Made by a program: the position numbers and the translations under genes. Below, one piece after another: positions 8,385 to 16,429 of a DNA stretch of 22,426 bases (the first letter of the stretch is position 1; every line of letters starts with the position of its first letter). The notes beneath the pieces were generated by a model. That model had not been told where the DNA came from. It ran no database searches and saw only the letters and a list, made by a program, of their open reading frames with translations. Origin of the DNA: Cytophagaceae bacterium. GTDB taxonomy: Bacteria; Bacteroidota; Bacteroidia; Cytophagales; Flexibacteraceae. The stretch lies in NCBI GenBank assembly GCA_947464365.1, contig CANHWS010000018.1:1-22426 (forward strand), read 5' to 3'.

Positions 8385-9791
8385 TTATTGTAGGATAAGT
8401 CCTCTGCCGGTTTTTTTGATTTTGCCCTCGGCTTGTAGGCTCTGGACCAGTCCGTCGATCAAGGCATTGATGAAGGGGTGGCTCTGGGGCGTACTATACT
8501 GTTTAGCAATTTCGAGGTACTCGTTGATGCTGACCCGGACTGGCACTTGCGAGAAGTTCATGATCTCGGCCAAGCACATGACCATGATCACGAGGTCGGT
8601 ATGCGAAAAGCGGCTAGCATCCCAGTTGTCGGACTGTGCCCCAAGGAGTTTGAAATACGCGGGGTACTCGGCCATCGTGTGGTCGTAAAGCTTCATCGTA
8701 AAGTCTTTGTCGTCCTCCCAGTCGGCTGATAAGGTGCTAAGGGTAACCTCGGCATCTGGCCCCGTGATGGTCTTGATGGTTTTGACAACCATGCTCTTGA
8801 GGATCTCGCGGTTTTCGGCCCAATAGAGGTCCCTGTCCTCGAACCAACCATCTATGACCTCAGCCTTTAGGATTAGCTTGGTGGCTAGGTAGCGCACAAA
8901 GGCCTTGTGGGCTTCAAAGTCGGTCTCGTCGCTGAAGGCATGGCTGTATTGCTGGTACTCTTGGTCGGGCATCACGGTCTCGGCAAAGAGGGGCCGGATG
9001 ACCGACAGATCGAACGAGGTCACACCTTGCCGTATGCAGGCTTCCTGAAAGGCTATGCTTTCCTCAATTTTCAGGATGATGGGGTTGGTTGCGATCTTGA
9101 GCTGGTATTGCTCTTGTGGTGTTGGTTTGATGAGCCGTGCTTGGCGCTCCTCTTCGTCCTGGGTCGCAAACTTGGATACATCAATTAGCAAGCGGAGGAA
9201 CGTGAGGTAATGGACATAGAGCTCCTCACACTCGTTGATGAGGTCACGGCGTGCCTGCTGGATATCTCGCGCAAAGTTCTTCTGGAGGTAATTGAGGGCC
9301 TCAATGGCGGCATTCCGCACACGTGGACTGGTGCGCTCGGGCACGGCAAAGGTGGTACTCTCGTCTGCTAGCTGGAGGAAAAGGTCTTGCGCTTGTTTGA
9401 GCAAGGCAGCCTCGCCTTCGTGGTCAAACTCATCCACCTGAAGGGCGGCTTCAAGCTCGCGCCTTGTCCGGACGATTTCGAGTTTGGAAAAGTCCTGTAG
9501 GCGTAGGATAGCGATACCGACTTGGTCTTTGGCAAAGAGGTCGAGGCTATCGGGCAGTTCGTAAAAAGGGTCAGTACCTTTAAGGGCAGCAACGGCATCA
9601 AAGGCCAACAAGGCTTGTTGGATTTTAGCTTCGCGAATGGCTGTTTTTTTCTGGGCTTGCTCTAGGTGAAGGTCCTTGCTAAAATGTTTAGCGATGGAGT
9701 CAGTGGCGAGCTCTAGGGTGGCATTTCGGACCTGAAGGGCACCAAAAACAGATTGCATGGTTTTGGCCCTGAGGATGCGGCGATTCAGCAT
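8385..9791 (-). CDS. nusB: Transcription antitermination / ribosome biogenesis factor NusB, extended form
   Basis: The 468-residue product starts LNRRILRAKTMQ, the NusB N-terminal RNA-binding helix as found in Bacteroidota. The C-terminal part (about 320-465) carries the NusB helical fold: a WDASRFSHTDLVIMVMCLAE helix pair, then PVRVSINEYLEIAK and SHPFINALIDGL, which match the family pattern P..V.INE...LAK and S..FVNG.LD. NusB binds boxA RNA with NusE/S10 to keep RNA polymerase processive on rRNA operons. E. coli NusB is about 140 residues and Bacteroidota forms about 300, so this one is long; the extra sequence is a helical, charged middle section (about 40-320). The protein has no signal peptide. 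A candidate -7 box lies about 110 bases upstream. Confidence 0.87.
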   Translation of the reverse strand: MLNRRILRAKTMQSVFGALQVRNATLELATDSIAKHFSKDLHLEQAQKKTAIREAKIQQALLAFDAVAALKGTDPFYELPDSLDLFAKDQVGIAILRLQDFSKLEIVRTRRELEAALQVDEFDHEGEAALLKQAQDLFLQLADESTTFAVPERTSPRVRNAAIEALNYLQKNFARDIQQARRDLINECEELYVHYLTFLRLLIDVSKFATQDEEERQARLIKPTPQEQYQLKIATNPIILKIEESIAFQEACIRQGVTSFDLSVIRPLFAETVMPDQEYQQYSHAFSDETDFEAHKAFVRYLATKLILKAEVIDGWFEDRDLYWAENREILKSMVVKTIKTITGPDAEVTLSTLSADWEDDKDFTMKLYDHTMAEYPAYFKLLGAQSDNWDASRFSHTDLVIMVMCLAEIMNFSQVPVRVSINEYLEIAKQYSTPQSHPFINALIDGLVQSLQAEGKIKKTGRGLILQ

Positions 9792-9899
9792 AAGCGATCT
9801 CTAGTAGATAGGATGGCAGGCCGCTGAGAAGGCGCCTCCGGACGTTACCAAGCATGGCTGGGTGTGTTTGGGGGCAGGTTGGCGGTCGTCTTGCCGCAA

Positions 9900-9907
9900 C
9901 AAAGGTA
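9900..9907 (-). promoter_or_regulatory. Candidate -7 promoter box of nusB
   Basis: The minus strand reads TACCTTTG here, an exact TAnnTTTG match and the same octamer seen upstream of the E2 and tgt genes. The predicted start near 9893 leaves a leader of about 100 bases to the nusB ATG at 9791. No -33 TTG at standard spacing was found. Confidence 0.38.
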
Positions 9908-10028
9908 GCTCAATCCTACGGATAATCATCATCTGTGGCTGCTTTCGGGCTTGGCTGTGGGGCTGTTTGTGGCTTTGCAAGTGCCCCGCCTTAACATGTA
10001 GCAGCACTAGCAAAGGCCTAAGGTTGTC

Positions 10029-11426
10029 CTATTTGCGCCTTAGCCACTGCTCGGGGTTGAGCTTGTTCTGGTTCCGCCAAACCTGAAATTGCAGTGTGCT
10101 GACGCCATCTTTGTCTGCAGCGACATGGCCTAGTAGTTGGCTGGCCTTTACCCGCTGGCCAACATCGACCGTTACGTCCTTGACGTTACAATAGACGGTG
10201 ATGTAGTCGCCATGGATGACGGAAACGATCTTGCCAGCAGCACCCGGGAGCATGGCAACAAAGCCAATTTCGCCATCGAATACCGCCCGTACGGCTTGGT
10301 TGCTTTTGGTCTGGATGTCCACGCCAAGGTTATCGACCATAACGTGTTTGATGACCGGGTGCTCGTGTTTGCCATAGTGCTCGGCAATGAACCCGGTCTC
10401 AACGGGCCAGATGAGGCGGTTGCGGTTGCCTGCAAAGTTACGGCTCATGGACAGGCCTTCGGCAGACAGGGCAATGGTAGTAGGTTCGGTTTCCTCTTCG
10501 GTGTCTTCCTCTTCTTCTTCAGGCTCGGCTGGGTCAACTGGTTTGGTGCTGCTGGCCTCTTTGTCACCTTTTTTGCTGGATGACTTGGTGGTGTTTTTGG
10601 CGTTGGATTTGTTGCGTCGGCGGTCGGCAGTTTCGCGGCGCGCGCGGTCCCGTGCTTGGCGAGCAGCCCTGCGCATCTCGCGCCGGATCATGTCTGCTAT
10701 CAGCCGATCGAGGCGCGCATCGCGATCCCGACGGTCCTCTAGCTCTTGTTTAAGGTCTTTTTCGCGGTCGCTGAGTTTGCGCACAACTTGCTGCTGGGCA
10801 GACTGCAGCTCAATCAGTTTTCGGTTTTCCCGGACCTGCTCGCCCAAAAGGGTTTCGCGTTGTCGGGTTTTGTCCAGCAGGGCTTTGCGTTGCCGCATAA
10901 GGGCTTGCTTGACGGAGCGGATCTGTTTGGCCTGGATGACCCTCGCCTCCCGAAACTGCCGCAGGTATAGTAACCGGCTCCAGAACTGGAAAAAGCTGTC
11001 GGCCGCAAGCAGGAACATTAGTTTGCTATTGGCCTTGTGTTTGGCGGCGTTATAGACCATGGCGGCATACTCGGCCTTCATGGTGCTGAGGTCCTCTTGG
11101 AGGGAGCCATTAATTTCGTTGATGTCGTCGATCTCCTGCAGCAATAGCCCGATTTCCTCATTGAGGTTGCCTACCAGCTGCATCCGTTGGCTAAGCTGCT
11201 GGTTGAGGGCATTGAGCTCGCCTAGGGTGGCGCTTTTTTGCTGGGCGGTTTGCTCCAGGATCTTGGCAGCCTCGTTGATGCGCTGTTGGTTCTCTTTGCG
11301 TTCGCGCTCTAGGTTGAGTTTGCTTCGCTGGGCATAGACAGTGCCTGTACTGAGCAGAATGACAGCCAACATGACAAGCAGATGCCCAAGGCTTTTAACC
11401 CTGCTACTCTCCTGGTGTCCACCCAT
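10029..11426 (-). CDS. EnvC-like murein hydrolase activator (degenerate M23 domain)
   Basis: From ATG 11426 the product is 465 residues: a signal peptide (core LGHLLVMLAVILLSTGT, cleavage near VYA-Q), a long charged coiled coil, an acidic/Ser/Lys linker (EPEEEEEDTEEETEP), and a C-terminal M23/LytM domain from about 345. The overall plan is that of EnvC, which recruits and activates peptidoglycan amidases at the division septum. The zinc site is gone: the first His of H-x-G-x-D is N366 (NLGVD, D370 kept), the YxHL His is N414 (YCNV), and HLHFEV is TLQFQV (T444, Q446). It should therefore activate another hydrolase and not cut by itself. The frame extends upstream to a TTG at 11540 with an ATG at 11435; both are possible but put extra sequence before the signal peptide. 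Confidence 0.87.
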   Translation of the reverse strand: MGGHQESSRVKSLGHLLVMLAVILLSTGTVYAQRSKLNLERERKENQQRINEAAKILEQTAQQKSATLGELNALNQQLSQRMQLVGNLNEEIGLLLQEIDDINEINGSLQEDLSTMKAEYAAMVYNAAKHKANSKLMFLLAADSFFQFWSRLLYLRQFREARVIQAKQIRSVKQALMRQRKALLDKTRQRETLLGEQVRENRKLIELQSAQQQVVRKLSDREKDLKQELEDRRDRDARLDRLIADMIRREMRRAARQARDRARRETADRRRNKSNAKNTTKSSSKKGDKEASSTKPVDPAEPEEEEEDTEEETEPTTIALSAEGLSMSRNFAGNRNRLIWPVETGFIAEHYGKHEHPVIKHVMVDNLGVDIQTKSNQAVRAVFDGEIGFVAMLPGAAGKIVSVIHGDYITVYCNVKDVTVDVGQRVKASQLLGHVAADKDGVSTLQFQVWRNQNKLNPEQWLRRK

Positions 11427-11782
11427 TAATATCATGCCCAGCCAGTCGATAAACAGCCGGTCGGCACCTAGCCTGGGCAGGCTCTGGCACGCGGTCGGTC
11501 GCTTTCCGTCTGGATCTGTCATGCGGCTATGATTGTTCAATCGGGTTGGGTAATGATGGGTCTGATTTTGGGTCAGATCGACTTACTGCCTTGGTCCTTT
11601 AACTGGCTGTCAGCCTCGGGAGCGTGAGGTTAAAATTTAATGCGGCTAATCGCAAAAATGCAGCTATTTTACTACATTACACCGTCAAAACTATGGCATC
11701 TGGCCGATTTTGCTAGCTTTTGGATTAATTGGGCTTTTTTCTCGATGTCTTTTTCTGACTGCACTATTTTTTACAGGGTTTT

Positions 11783-12505
11783 ATGATACAGGTTATACCA
11801 TCCATTACCATTGCCAACAACAAGGTGGCAATCCTCGGCACGGCAGACTTTGCCAATGCCCGTTATTATGACCTTTCTCCACTTGATCTAGCCTTGGCAT
11901 TTCAGGAAGCAGGGGCCAAACGGATTCACTTGGTGGATCTGGATGGAGCCCGCGCCCAGACGGTGATCAACTATCAGGTTTTGCAGGTCCTTAAAGGCCA
12001 CACTGACCTGAGCATCAACTTTAGTGGTGGTGTCCGTACCGATGGTGGAGTGCAGCTAGCCCTAGAGCATGGCGCAAGTACGGTGACTGCCGCAACAATT
12101 GCAGCTGATCACCCTGAGGTTTTTAACTCATGGCTGATGACCTTCACCCGCAACACAATGGTGCTAGGCGTAGATGTCCTAGCCGATGGCCGTGTAGCGA
12201 GCCGTGGCTGGAAAACCAACACGGGCATCGTCTGGCAAGATATGGTGGCCTATTTCCGTGATCGTGGTGTGCGCTACGTCAAACTGACGGATGTTAGCCG
12301 TGATGGCGTGATGGAAGGACCCAACTTTGACCGCATTAAGGAGTTCCGGGATCAGTTCCCGACCCTTGAGCTGATGGTAAGTGGTGGTGTCCGCTCTGTG
12401 GAAGACATCAGCAAACTCAATGACCTCGGTGTAGGCTCAGTAATCATCGCCCGGGCCTTCTATGAAGACAAACTTAACCTTGATGATCTGAAGGCCTTTT
12501 GGTAG
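11783..12505 (+). CDS. hisA: HisA-family phosphoribosyl isomerase, possibly altered
   Basis: The 240-residue protein is a TIM barrel of the HisA/HisF family and closest to HisA, which isomerises ProFAR to PRFAR in histidine synthesis. Seen: KRIHLVDLDGAR, phosphate-binding INFSGGVRTD, LGVDVLADGRV with D131 at the second catalytic position, KLTDVSRDGVMEGPNFD with T169, the second phosphate loop SGGVRSVEDI, and a normal length. Odd: the N-terminal catalytic Asp of HisA (IPALDL in E. coli) aligns with T9 (IPSITIANN), and the usual VRLxQGDY loop reads VAILGTADF. No other his gene is visible in the window. It may be a working HisA with a shifted mechanism, a member that lost activity, or a relative with another substrate. 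A hairpin terminator follows. Confidence 0.8.
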   Translation: MIQVIPSITIANNKVAILGTADFANARYYDLSPLDLALAFQEAGAKRIHLVDLDGARAQTVINYQVLQVLKGHTDLSINFSGGVRTDGGVQLALEHGASTVTAATIAADHPEVFNSWLMTFTRNTMVLGVDVLADGRVASRGWKTNTGIVWQDMVAYFRDRGVRYVKLTDVSRDGVMEGPNFDRIKEFRDQFPTLELMVSGGVRSVEDISKLNDLGVGSVIIARAFYEDKLNLDDLKAFW

Positions 12506-12569
12506 ATCAGGCAGATGTAGGTTGGCCTTTTGGTCAAGCTACTGCAAGTCATTAAGATTGATATAGCTT

Positions 12570-12602
12570 AAGCCCTTTGTCCTGATACGGCAAGGGGCTT
12601 TT
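12570..12602 (+). terminator. Intrinsic terminator of hisA
   Basis: AAGCCCTTTG (12570-12579) pairs with CAAGGGGCTT (12591-12600), 10 bp with one G-T pair and an 11-base loop, followed by TTTT at 12599-12602. It lies 65 bases after the hisA stop on the same strand. Confidence 0.75.
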
Positions 12603-12640
12603 GGCATTTGGGGGGGTATAGATGTAAGTTGACCTCATGC

Positions 12641-12675
12641 AAACAAAAGCCCTATCTGGGGTCCAGATAGGGCTT
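12641..12675 (-). terminator. Intrinsic terminator of the thioredoxin-fold gene
   Basis: A perfect 13-bp stem, AAGCCCTATCTGG (12647-12659) with CCAGATAGGGCTT (12663-12675), closes a 3-base loop. Read on the minus strand it is followed by TTTTGTTT (plus-strand 12641-12648). It sits 36 bases after the stop of the minus-strand gene at 12711 and back to back with the hisA terminator. Confidence 0.85.
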
Positions 12676-12710
12676 GGATGGAATGCAAATTTGGTAGATA
12701 GTAACCGCGA

Positions 12711-13988
12711 TTACTTTTTCTTCTTGGCCTTGCTGGCAGCTTTGATTTTTTCCATCAGCTCCAGGGTGCCGCTTATGTCCTCACCCCGTGCAATGCCGAG
12801 GAGGGTCGCAGTTGTTGCCTCTTTGGTGGCCTCCTTGTATTTGCCACGTTTGAATAAGACCGAAGCATAGGTATCAGCTACAGCATAGTTGTTGGCATCA
12901 TCGCTAAAGGCTGATTTAGCCATTTTTTCTGCTACGGCTAGTAGCTTGTCATCGGTGACGTGTTCATAGAACGACCAAGCCATTGAGTTAAGCCATTGGC
13001 TGTTTTGGTCAGGGTGTTTTTTGTAGTACTTGACGACGGCAGCGCCAAACTTATCCCCTTCGGTCTCGGCATCGATGGCATTGACAGGTACCAAGTCCGC
13101 TAGTTTGTCGCCATCCTTGAGTTTGAGAGCACGGAACTCGGCATCGAGCTTTTTGTATTGTTCGCCCTCTGCCCCGTTGATACCATATGCACGGTTCAGC
13201 GGACGCCAGTAAAGGTCTTTGAGTTTAGCATTTACGTCAGCTTTTGGGTTAGCTTTGGTGATTTTGTCTCGGTTGGCCTTCACGAAGTCAAGCTCGCGGG
13301 TCATAGCAAAGGTGCCATAAGCCGCATATAGATCCCAAGTGGCGGTGTCAAGCAAGGCTTCAACAGGCTTGGCGCTGATATAGGTCTGGAAGTCAGCGCT
13401 GACATTGAGCCCAGCAGCTTCGGCCCGTTTGAAGTACTCAGTGATGAATTCGGGTTTGCGCTCGCCACCCTTGTAGCGTTTTTGCCAAGTGCTGATCCGC
13501 TCGTCCGGGCTAGTAGCCGCATTGCCGACCATGATAAACTCAGACGGTGGCATCGAGCCTACAGCACGGTGGACTAACTCACCATCCGCAGCGACGAATA
13601 GGTAAGTAGGGTAGGCCCTGACCTCGTATTGGCGGGCAATCTCTAGGCCTTCGCCCGCTTCCATGTCGATCTTGGCATTGATGAAGCGGTCGTTGTAATA
13701 CTTACCGACGATGGCATCCGTAAAGACGTTTTTGGCCATCTGTTTGCAGGGGCCACACCAAGTGGTGAAAGCATCAATGAAGATGAGTTTGTTCTCTTTG
13801 GCTGCGATTGCCTTGAGCTCTGCAAAGGTTGTATGCTCAAACCGAATGCCGTTTTTGGATTCGTTAGGGTTATGGGCTTCACGTTCGGACTTCGCCTCTT
13901 TGTTAGCCTCTTGGGCTAGGCTGGTGTTGGGGGCAACTATATAGCTGCCTAAGGCTATGGCAGCAAGTAGTATGGCATGTGTTTTCAT
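12711..13988 (-). CDS. Exported thioredoxin-fold protein
   Basis: From ATG 13988 the product is 425 residues. The signal peptide MKTHAILLAAIALGSYIVAP is followed by NTSLAQ, with cleavage near LAQ. A thioredoxin domain spans about 45-155: the redox motif is C78-G-P-C81 in TTWCGPCKQM, and the cis-proline segment is RAYPTYLF. The remaining 270 residues have no recognised domain but end in helical repeats resembling TPR (NNYAVADTYASVLFKRGKYKEA) and a lysine-rich tail (KAKKKK). A periplasmic thiol-disulfide reductase or isomerase role is inferred from the CxxC; partners are unknown. The frame extends four codons upstream to 14000, but the ATG at 13988 begins the signal peptide. It is transcribed towards hisA and ends at its own terminator. 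Confidence 0.88.
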   Translation of the reverse strand: MKTHAILLAAIALGSYIVAPNTSLAQEANKEAKSEREAHNPNESKNGIRFEHTTFAELKAIAAKENKLIFIDAFTTWCGPCKQMAKNVFTDAIVGKYYNDRFINAKIDMEAGEGLEIARQYEVRAYPTYLFVAADGELVHRAVGSMPPSEFIMVGNAATSPDERISTWQKRYKGGERKPEFITEYFKRAEAAGLNVSADFQTYISAKPVEALLDTATWDLYAAYGTFAMTRELDFVKANRDKITKANPKADVNAKLKDLYWRPLNRAYGINGAEGEQYKKLDAEFRALKLKDGDKLADLVPVNAIDAETEGDKFGAAVVKYYKKHPDQNSQWLNSMAWSFYEHVTDDKLLAVAEKMAKSAFSDDANNYAVADTYASVLFKRGKYKEATKEATTATLLGIARGEDISGTLELMEKIKAASKAKKKK

Positions 13989-14061
13989 AGCAAAAGACAA
14001 GGTAGTAGTTTTTGGGCGTTTTTGGCCAAAGGCGTAGGTGGCTACAAAATAGTAAGCGCGA

Positions 14062-15192
14062 TTACAATCGTTGCATCAGGTGTTTGGTCATGGTGGTTTT
14101 CCATGGGCCAAAGGTGCCAGCCAAGATCTGTTTGCGGGCCTCGGTCACCATCCAGAGGTACATACTTAGGTTCTGGAGGCTTGCGATCTGCATCCCCAAG
14201 ATTTCATTGGCCACAAAGAGGTGCCGCACATAAGCCTTGGTGTAGAACTGAGATACATAGCCCGGCAAGCCAGGATCAAGCGGGCTGAAGTCGGTCTCCC
14301 ACTTTTTGTTCCGGATGTTGATGATGCCTTGGCTGGTGAAGACCATGCCGTTGCGTCCGTTGCGGGTGGGCATCACACAGTCGAACATATCAACCCCTAG
14401 GGCGATGCCCTCAAGGATGTTCGCTGGTGTGCCGACGCCCATCAGGTAGCGGGGTTTGTCCTTGGGCAGGATGTCGGTCACGAGCTCGGTCATCGCATAC
14501 ATATCCTCTGCAGGCTCGCCTACGGATAGGCCGCCGATGGCATTGCCTTCGGCGCCTTGTGCAGCGATGTATTCTGCACTTTGGCGGCGCAGGTCGGGGA
14601 AGGTGCTGCCCTGTACGATCGGGAACAAGGTCTGGCTGTAGCCATAGTGCGGCTCCGTTTCCTTGAACCGATTGATGCATCGGGTCAGCCAACGATGGGT
14701 CATGTCCATACTCTTGCGGGCATACTCATAGTCGCAAGGGTAGGGGGTGCACTCGTCAAAGGCCATGATGATATCAGCCCCGATTTTGCGCTGGATGTCC
14801 ATAACCCCCTCGGGGCTAAAGACGTGTTTGCTACCGTCGATATGGCTGCGGAACGTGACGCCTTCTTCCTTGATTTTGCGGGTACCACTAAGGCTATAGA
14901 CCTGATAACCACCACTATCAGTCAGGATGGGGCGGTCCCAACCGTTGAATTTATGGAGACCACCAGCTTGGCTGATGACCTCTAGGCCCGGGCGAAGGTA
15001 GAGGTGGTAGGTATTGCCTAGGATGATTTTGGCATCAACGTCATCACGCAGCTCACGCTGGTGCACAGCCTTGACAGTACCTGCCGTGCCGACGGGCATA
15101 AAGATAGGTGTAGGGATATCCCCATGGTCGGTATGGACAATACCTGCCCTGGCTTTGGTGCTGGGGTCGTGTGCCGAGAGCGTAAACTTCAT
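14062..15192 (-). CDS. tgt: tRNA-guanine transglycosylase (queuosine biosynthesis)
   Basis: The 376-residue enzyme exchanges guanine 34 for preQ1 in tRNAs with GUN anticodons. Family motifs are all present: TPIFMPVGTAGTVK, D92 in DSGGYQVYSL (general acid/base), MAFDECTPYPC, GGLSVGEP, YLMGVGTP and the nucleophile D271 in FDCVMPTRNGRNG. The bacterial zinc site is absent: aligned without gaps to the E. coli C-terminus, C302, C304, C307 and H333 become L309, G311, S314 and Q340 (LDPGLPGYVS and SLQNL). From memory, Bacteroidota Tgt proteins often lack the cysteines, so this may be a clade trait and not a dead enzyme. The ATG at 15192 is preceded by a promoter-like box only a few bases away. Confidence 0.93.
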   Translation of the reverse strand: MKFTLSAHDPSTKARAGIVHTDHGDIPTPIFMPVGTAGTVKAVHQRELRDDVDAKIILGNTYHLYLRPGLEVISQAGGLHKFNGWDRPILTDSGGYQVYSLSGTRKIKEEGVTFRSHIDGSKHVFSPEGVMDIQRKIGADIIMAFDECTPYPCDYEYARKSMDMTHRWLTRCINRFKETEPHYGYSQTLFPIVQGSTFPDLRRQSAEYIAAQGAEGNAIGGLSVGEPAEDMYAMTELVTDILPKDKPRYLMGVGTPANILEGIALGVDMFDCVMPTRNGRNGMVFTSQGIINIRNKKWETDFSPLDPGLPGYVSQFYTKAYVRHLFVANEILGMQIASLQNLSMYLWMVTEARKQILAGTFGPWKTTMTKHLMQRL

Positions 15193-15197
15193 GGGCG

Positions 15198-15205
15198 CAA
15201 AGGTA
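15198..15205 (-). promoter_or_regulatory. Candidate -7 promoter box of tgt, leaderless or nearly so
   Basis: The minus strand reads TACCTTTG, an exact TAnnTTTG, ending six bases before the tgt ATG (context TACCTTTGCGCCCATG). A start 6-7 bases after the box would fall at or next to the A of the ATG, making the mRNA leaderless. The terminator at 15280-15323 lies just upstream, so tgt needs its own promoter in this short interval, which supports the call. Confidence 0.5.
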
Positions 15206-15279
15206 AAAACATCGGGTTGTTATCTGGTGGTGCTTTCAAACCCAAGAGATCTATTGGACAGGGAAGGAAGAAACCACCC

Positions 15280-15323
15280 AAAACACCAAGGCCCCATGAC
15301 GGTATGGTCAAGGGGCCTTGGTG
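15280..15323 (-). terminator. Strong intrinsic terminator after the DUF4476 gene
   Basis: CACCAAGGCCCC (15284-15295) pairs perfectly with GGGGCCTTGGTG (15312-15323). Inside, TGAC and GTCA can add four more pairs beyond an A-A mismatch, leaving a 6-base loop. Read on the minus strand the stem is followed by TTTT (plus-strand 15280-15283). It ends the secreted-protein cluster 31 bases after the DUF4476 stop. Confidence 0.85.
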
Positions 15324-15353
15324 GTATTGCTGGCTGGTTGTGCCGGCAGAGGG

Positions 15354-16355
15354 CTATTGGTTGCCCAAGAACTCGGTAAGCTCGTCGGTTGAGCTGCTGA
15401 AGTTAAAGTTCTGGCTCACGTCTAGGTAATTGTCCTTGTCGCTGCAGTTTTTGTAGGCTGTTTTAGCAAGGTCTAGTTTGCTTTGCTCGAAGTTAAAGAC
15501 CTTCAGGATGCCGCTGATTTGCTCGGTTGTGAAGCTATTGTTCTTGATGCCGACCTTGGCCATTTTGAGTTTGGTCTCCTCGAAGCTTTGGCGTTTGAGG
15601 TTACTGATGAGTGCGTTATAGCTTGTAGCAGTGATGGGCTTAAGGCCATTGGTGGACGGGCTAGCTGGCTCAGCAGGAGTTGTAGGCTCGACGACTGGTT
15701 TGCTAGGCTTGACAGTCGTGCTTGGGCCAGGGATCTCATGCTTCATGTGGATGATGTCCTTAGGGTTCTGCTTTTTGGTTTGCTTGGAGGTGGTCGTTTT
15801 GGTGGTGACCACGGTTGTAGTTTCGATAGGGTCATTGACCTGCATATCGAAGTTGCCATTGGCATCAGCTTTGACGTTTACACCTGGCATCGTGATGTTC
15901 ACACCATGGACGTCCCCTTCGGTTTCGGTTTCTTGATGGGTATTAGGTGCTGTGGTAGTCGTGGTGGTTGTGGTGTTCCCGTTAGGTGTTGTGGTGGTCG
16001 AGGTCTCGACACGGGTAGCATCCTCATAGTCGGACATGCGCATCACCCACTTGTCCTTTTTACGGCGGAGCGAATAGGTAGTATAGATTGGTTTGTTATC
16101 AAAATCCTTCAGATAGATGGCGTCGTCATAGGTGCCAAGCTTGGTGTTCTCGAAGATGACCTTGATTTTGGCCCTGGTGCCTTTGACGTCTTTGGCTTCG
16201 ACACGGGCAGCTGCCTTGGCGTTGTACTTCTCGCCATTGACGACGAGCCAGAATTTGTCGCCATCTTCGGCAAAGATGGTGAAGGTGCCAGGTGTTTGGG
16301 CAAGGCTGACAAAACTCAAAAAGCAGAATGTCAGCAATAAATAAATCGATTTCAT
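15354..16355 (-). CDS. Exported DUF4476 domain protein with Thr-rich linker
   Basis: The 333-residue product begins with a signal peptide (MKSIYLLLTFCFLSFVSLAQ). Residues 20-110 form an N-terminal beta-rich domain (GTFTIFAEDGDKFWLVVNGE to YSLRRKKDKWVMRM) often seen in Bacteroidota DUF4476 proteins. The middle (about 115-230) is low complexity, with runs of Thr and Lys. The C-terminal 95 residues are a DUF4476 domain: SFEETKLKMAKVGI, FTTEQISGILKVFNFEQSKL and DVSQNFNFSSSTDELTEFLG. Its biochemical role is not known. It is the last of three exported-protein genes on the minus strand, 74 bases after the FlgT-N-like gene, and is followed by a strong terminator, so co-transcription is likely. Confidence 0.87.
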   Translation of the reverse strand: MKSIYLLLTFCFLSFVSLAQTPGTFTIFAEDGDKFWLVVNGEKYNAKAAARVEAKDVKGTRAKIKVIFENTKLGTYDDAIYLKDFDNKPIYTTYSLRRKKDKWVMRMSDYEDATRVETSTTTTPNGNTTTTTTTTAPNTHQETETEGDVHGVNITMPGVNVKADANGNFDMQVNDPIETTTVVTTKTTTSKQTKKQNPKDIIHMKHEIPGPSTTVKPSKPVVEPTTPAEPASPSTNGLKPITATSYNALISNLKRQSFEETKLKMAKVGIKNNSFTTEQISGILKVFNFEQSKLDLAKTAYKNCSDKDNYLDVSQNFNFSSSTDELTEFLGNQ

Positions 16356-16429
16356 AAGTTCAGGGTGTTGGCTAAGATTGTTAGTACTGATAGTGTCTGG
16401 GCTTTAGAGGAGGGCTAGGCAGCTGGGCG

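Noticed and set aside
10400..11060. Long plus-strand frame rich in Arg and Ser opposite the EnvC-like gene
   Set aside because: It is the antisense reading of a Lys/Glu/Arg-rich coiled coil, which commonly leaves a long open frame; it has no start context or domain.
15900..16030. Thr-rich repeat tract in the DUF4476 gene as a possible DNA repeat or mobile element
   Set aside because: It is an in-frame low-complexity linker of the protein and not an array with conserved units.
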